Of a stretch of DNA of 8,652 nucleotides, positions 6,865 to 8,652 are shown piece by piece; the stretch's first letter is position 1; the number at the start of each line of letters is the position of its first letter. The DNA comes from Clostridia bacterium (GTDB lineage: Bacteria > Bacillota_A > Clostridia > Peptostreptococcales > Anaerovoracaceae). The notes under the pieces are model-generated. The model had not been told where the DNA came from. It made no database searches and worked only from the letters and a program-made list of their open reading frames with translations. A program made the translations under genes and the position numbers. Location of the stretch: assembly GCA_024403175.1 (NCBI GenBank), contig JAKSSI010000045.1, forward strand, positions 1 through 8,652. The letters are read 5' to 3'.

Positions 6865-6890
6865 CTTATAAATCTTTAGATATTTATAAG
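6865..6890. repeat. AT-rich inverted repeat after the binding-protein gene
   Basis: CTTATAAAT at 6865-6873 and ATTTATAAG at 6882-6890 form a 9-bp stem with an 8-base loop. It lies 8 bases beyond the stop codon of the leftward binding-protein gene. No T tract follows. It may protect the transcript's 3' end or assist the main terminator. Confidence 0.45.
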
Positions 6891-6897
6891 CCCTTGA

Positions 6898-8460
6898 TTA
6901 TTCATAGAATCCCTGAAGAACGATACCGCCGAAGAATTCAAGGCCTGCGCCCTTAAGATCCTTTCTAGCGAATACTGTTGTGTTAGGAGACCATGTAACT
7001 GCTGCGCAAGCATCTTCGTTAACGATCTTCTGAATCTGAGCATAGATTTCCTTGCTCTTTACTGGATCTGTTTCAACGTTAGCAGCATCTACGAGTTCGT
7101 CGAATCCTTCTGGACCCTTCCAACCTGTACCACCAAGAATTACAGTGAATGCAAGTCTGTGGTCGAAGTATCTTGTCTGGATAGCTGGGTCTGGGTTAGC
7201 ACCGTTTGTGAATTCGATGTTGTAGTGTTCACCAGCAACTGTATCATAGAATACAGAGGATGCAAGTGGTGTAAGCTTAAGGTTGAGACCGATTTCAGCA
7301 AGCTGCTGCTGGAGAAGTGTAGCACATGCAGAGTATCCGCCGCCTTCTGGGAAGAGGATTTCTACATCGCCGCCGTTTGGATAGGAGGACATTGCCATGT
7401 ACTTCTTAGCTTCGTCGAGGTCGAAGTGCATGTAAGATGTGTAGTTACCTTCCTGTGGGCTTACGTAGTCAATGTTGTTCTTTACGAGGTAGGAGTCTGT
7501 AAGTGTACCGAATCCACCCATAGCAATCTTGAGGTTTGCTTCGTAGTTAATAGCAAGGGAAGCAGCTCTTCTAACGTTTACGTCAGAGAATGGACCGGAC
7601 TTGCAGTAGAAGTAGAGGTATGTACCCTGAGCTGTTGGGAGGGAGATAACCTGAAGATCTGGGTTAGCTTCAACCTGCTTAGCCTGAGATACAGCTGGTT
7701 CGAGAGCGATATCAACGTCGCCGGATTCGAGAGCGATTACACGAGCAGAAGCATCTGTGATGATCTTGTAAACGATTTCATCATAGTATACGTCCTTGCC
7801 CCAGTAGTTTTCGTTCTTAGCAAGCTTTACGTAGCTTCCCTGAACCCATTCTACAAACTTGTACGGGCCTGTACCGCCTGTTGCCTTGAGTGTCTGATCT
7901 TCCTTGGATCCTGCAGCTTCTACAGCAGCCTGGATAACGATACCTGTTGCTCTGTTAGCAAGGTTGTAGAGGAAGAATGGTGTTGGAGCCTTTGTAGCAA
8001 GAACGATATGTGTATCGTCTTCAACCTTACATTCATCAAGTTTAAGTGCGGAATAGTAGTTTGCAAGCTTTGGTTCGTTGAAGCCCCATTCCATTGTGTA
8101 CATAACGTCCTTAGCTGTCATCTTGTACTGACCGCTCCAGTCTGTTACGTCGTCACGAAGTGTGAAACGATAGTGTGTATCGTCGATGATTTCCCACTTT
8201 GTAGCGAGCATTGGAAGAAGTTCCTTTGTCTCTGTGTTGTAGTCGAGAAGACAATCATACATAGGGATAAAGAGAGGTCCACCAATGGAGCTGAACATAA
8301 CATTAAGGTGGCAAACACCTAATGGGTCACCCTTATGAGCTACATTGAGGACTTTTGGTGCCTGTACTTCTGGTCCTGCAGATGGAGTTTCTTTCTTACC
8401 GCATGCTGCGAAACTAAGAACCATGATAAGCGCGAGCACAAGTGCTAATACTTTTTTCAT
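6898..8460 (-). CDS. ABC transporter extracellular solute-binding lipoprotein, family 5
   Basis: 520 residues, normal for the peptide/nickel/opine (DppA/OppA-like) binding proteins. A lipoprotein signal peptide (residues 1-19, KK then a hydrophobic core) ends in the lipobox SFAAC, so C20 would be lipidated and the protein anchored outside the membrane. Family signatures: LATKWEIIDDTHYRFTLRDDV (85-105), TAKDVMYTMEW (115-125), GGTGPYKFVEWVQGSY (195-210), ARVIALESGDVDIA (239-252) and VRRAASLAINYE (296-307). AAAGGA lies 8 bases before the ATG. It captures a solute for an ABC importer, but no permease or ATPase gene is next to it, and a terminator follows directly. The ligand is unknown; family 5 members bind peptides, metals, sugars or other small molecules. 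Codon use is strongly biased, fitting high expression. It follows a glycyl radical enzyme gene on the same strand. Confidence 0.94.
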   Translation of the reverse strand: MKKVLALVLALIMVLSFAACGKKETPSAGPEVQAPKVLNVAHKGDPLGVCHLNVMFSSIGGPLFIPMYDCLLDYNTETKELLPMLATKWEIIDDTHYRFTLRDDVTDWSGQYKMTAKDVMYTMEWGFNEPKLANYYSALKLDECKVEDDTHIVLATKAPTPFFLYNLANRATGIVIQAAVEAAGSKEDQTLKATGGTGPYKFVEWVQGSYVKLAKNENYWGKDVYYDEIVYKIITDASARVIALESGDVDIALEPAVSQAKQVEANPDLQVISLPTAQGTYLYFYCKSGPFSDVNVRRAASLAINYEANLKIAMGGFGTLTDSYLVKNNIDYVSPQEGNYTSYMHFDLDEAKKYMAMSSYPNGGDVEILFPEGGGYSACATLLQQQLAEIGLNLKLTPLASSVFYDTVAGEHYNIEFTNGANPDPAIQTRYFDHRLAFTVILGGTGWKGPEGFDELVDAANVETDPVKSKEIYAQIQKIVNEDACAAVTWSPNTTVFARKDLKGAGLEFFGGIVLQGFYE

Positions 8461-8493
8461 AATCGTTGTCCTTTCTTTAGAAATATTGTGTTG

Positions 8494-8521
8494 ATTATAT
8501 AGCTAAAAATATAGCGAACAA
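8494..8521 (-). promoter_or_regulatory. Candidate promoter of the solute-binding protein gene
   Basis: On the minus strand a perfect TATAAT (8499-8494) is preceded by TTGTTC (8521-8516) with a 16-base spacer, just after the end of the glycyl radical enzyme gene. The spacer contains the direct repeat ATATAGC (8497-8503 and 8509-8515, plus-strand reading). It suggests the binding protein can be transcribed independently, although no terminator separates it from the upstream gene. Confidence 0.45.
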
Positions 8522-8524
8522 AGT

Positions 8525-8652
8525 TTAAAGTGAGTTTTCAGTTCTACTGATGAGGTCATTCTGACAGTCTCTTGTGAGTTCTGTGAAGTATGCGGAATAA
8601 CCTGCAATACGTACAACTAAATCTCTGTATTCTTCTGGAGTCTTCTGAGCTT
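8525..8652 (-). CDS. Glycyl radical enzyme, C-terminal fragment (gene runs off the window)
   Basis: The last 41 codons and the stop are present; the rest lies beyond the right edge. The fragment contains the glycyl radical loop [11 protein letters not shown], with the radical-bearing glycine encoded at 8600-8602. It ends LISRTENSL, the typical end of pyruvate formate-lyase-like proteins (consensus RVxGY, then about 15 residues to a final xxRT). Such enzymes are switched on by a radical SAM activase, which is not visible here. The sequence RIAGYSA resembles the dehydratase, decarboxylase and lyase branches (choline lyase, glycerol or hydroxyproline dehydratase, arylacetate decarboxylase) more than pyruvate formate-lyase itself (RVSGYAV). 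The active-site region is missing, so the reaction cannot be assigned. It is upstream of, and on the same strand as, the solute-binding protein gene, 64 bases away. Confidence 0.9.
   Translation of the reverse strand, partial: AQKTPEEYRDLVVRIAGYSAYFTELTRDCQNDLISRTENSL

Noticed and set aside
7159..8322. A 387-codon open frame on the plus strand opposite the solute-binding protein gene
   Set aside because: Antisense to a firmly identified lipoprotein gene, cysteine-rich low-sense translation with no recognisable domain.
1..8652. CRISPR arrays, insertion sequences, tRNA or rRNA genes
   Set aside because: Nothing was seen: no regularly spaced repeats, no transposase motifs or terminal repeats, and no cloverleaf or rRNA sequence recognised.

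Overview
The window looks like chromosomal DNA of an anaerobic Firmicute, probably Clostridia or a relative. It has moderately low GC, strong Shine-Dalgarno sites of the GGAGG type, AGA-rich arginine codons, a glycyl radical enzyme (these are oxygen sensitive) and a Gram-positive-style lipoprotein. I cannot name the genus from sequence alone. All genes are on the minus strand except one regulator.

Layout. Bases 1-42 hold a hairpin that probably ends a gene lying to the left. Bases 43-310 contain no supportable gene. Bases 311-5626 are a compact leftward operon of five genes: a LutC-like LUD protein, a fused LutB-LutA iron-sulfur protein, a long-chain trans-polyprenyl diphosphate synthase, a FixC-type flavoprotein and its FixX ferredoxin-like partner, closed by a strong terminator. 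Genes are separated by 15, 3 and 1 bases, and the last pair overlaps by one base. A 192-base divergent region separates the operon from a rightward LysR-family regulator. A perfect 11-bp bidirectional terminator then separates that regulator from a leftward extracellular solute-binding lipoprotein. The right edge carries the last 41 codons of a glycyl radical enzyme, upstream of the binding-protein gene and on the same strand.

How the parts may fit. LutB/LutA/LutC proteins belong to the iron-sulfur lactate-utilisation family. FixC/FixX resemble the two halves of electron-transfer-flavoprotein:quinone oxidoreductase. A long-chain polyprenyl synthase is the type that makes quinone side chains. 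Their co-operonic arrangement suggests a membrane-associated, quinone-linked redox module for an organic (perhaps 2-hydroxy) acid. No flavin-dependent dehydrogenase and no FixA/FixB (ETF) subunits are present in the window, so the electron donor is either encoded elsewhere or is the Lut protein set itself. This is inference. The individual families are clear, but the combination is the main point of interest. The glycyl radical enzyme and solute-binding protein form a separate, probably also catabolic, locus.
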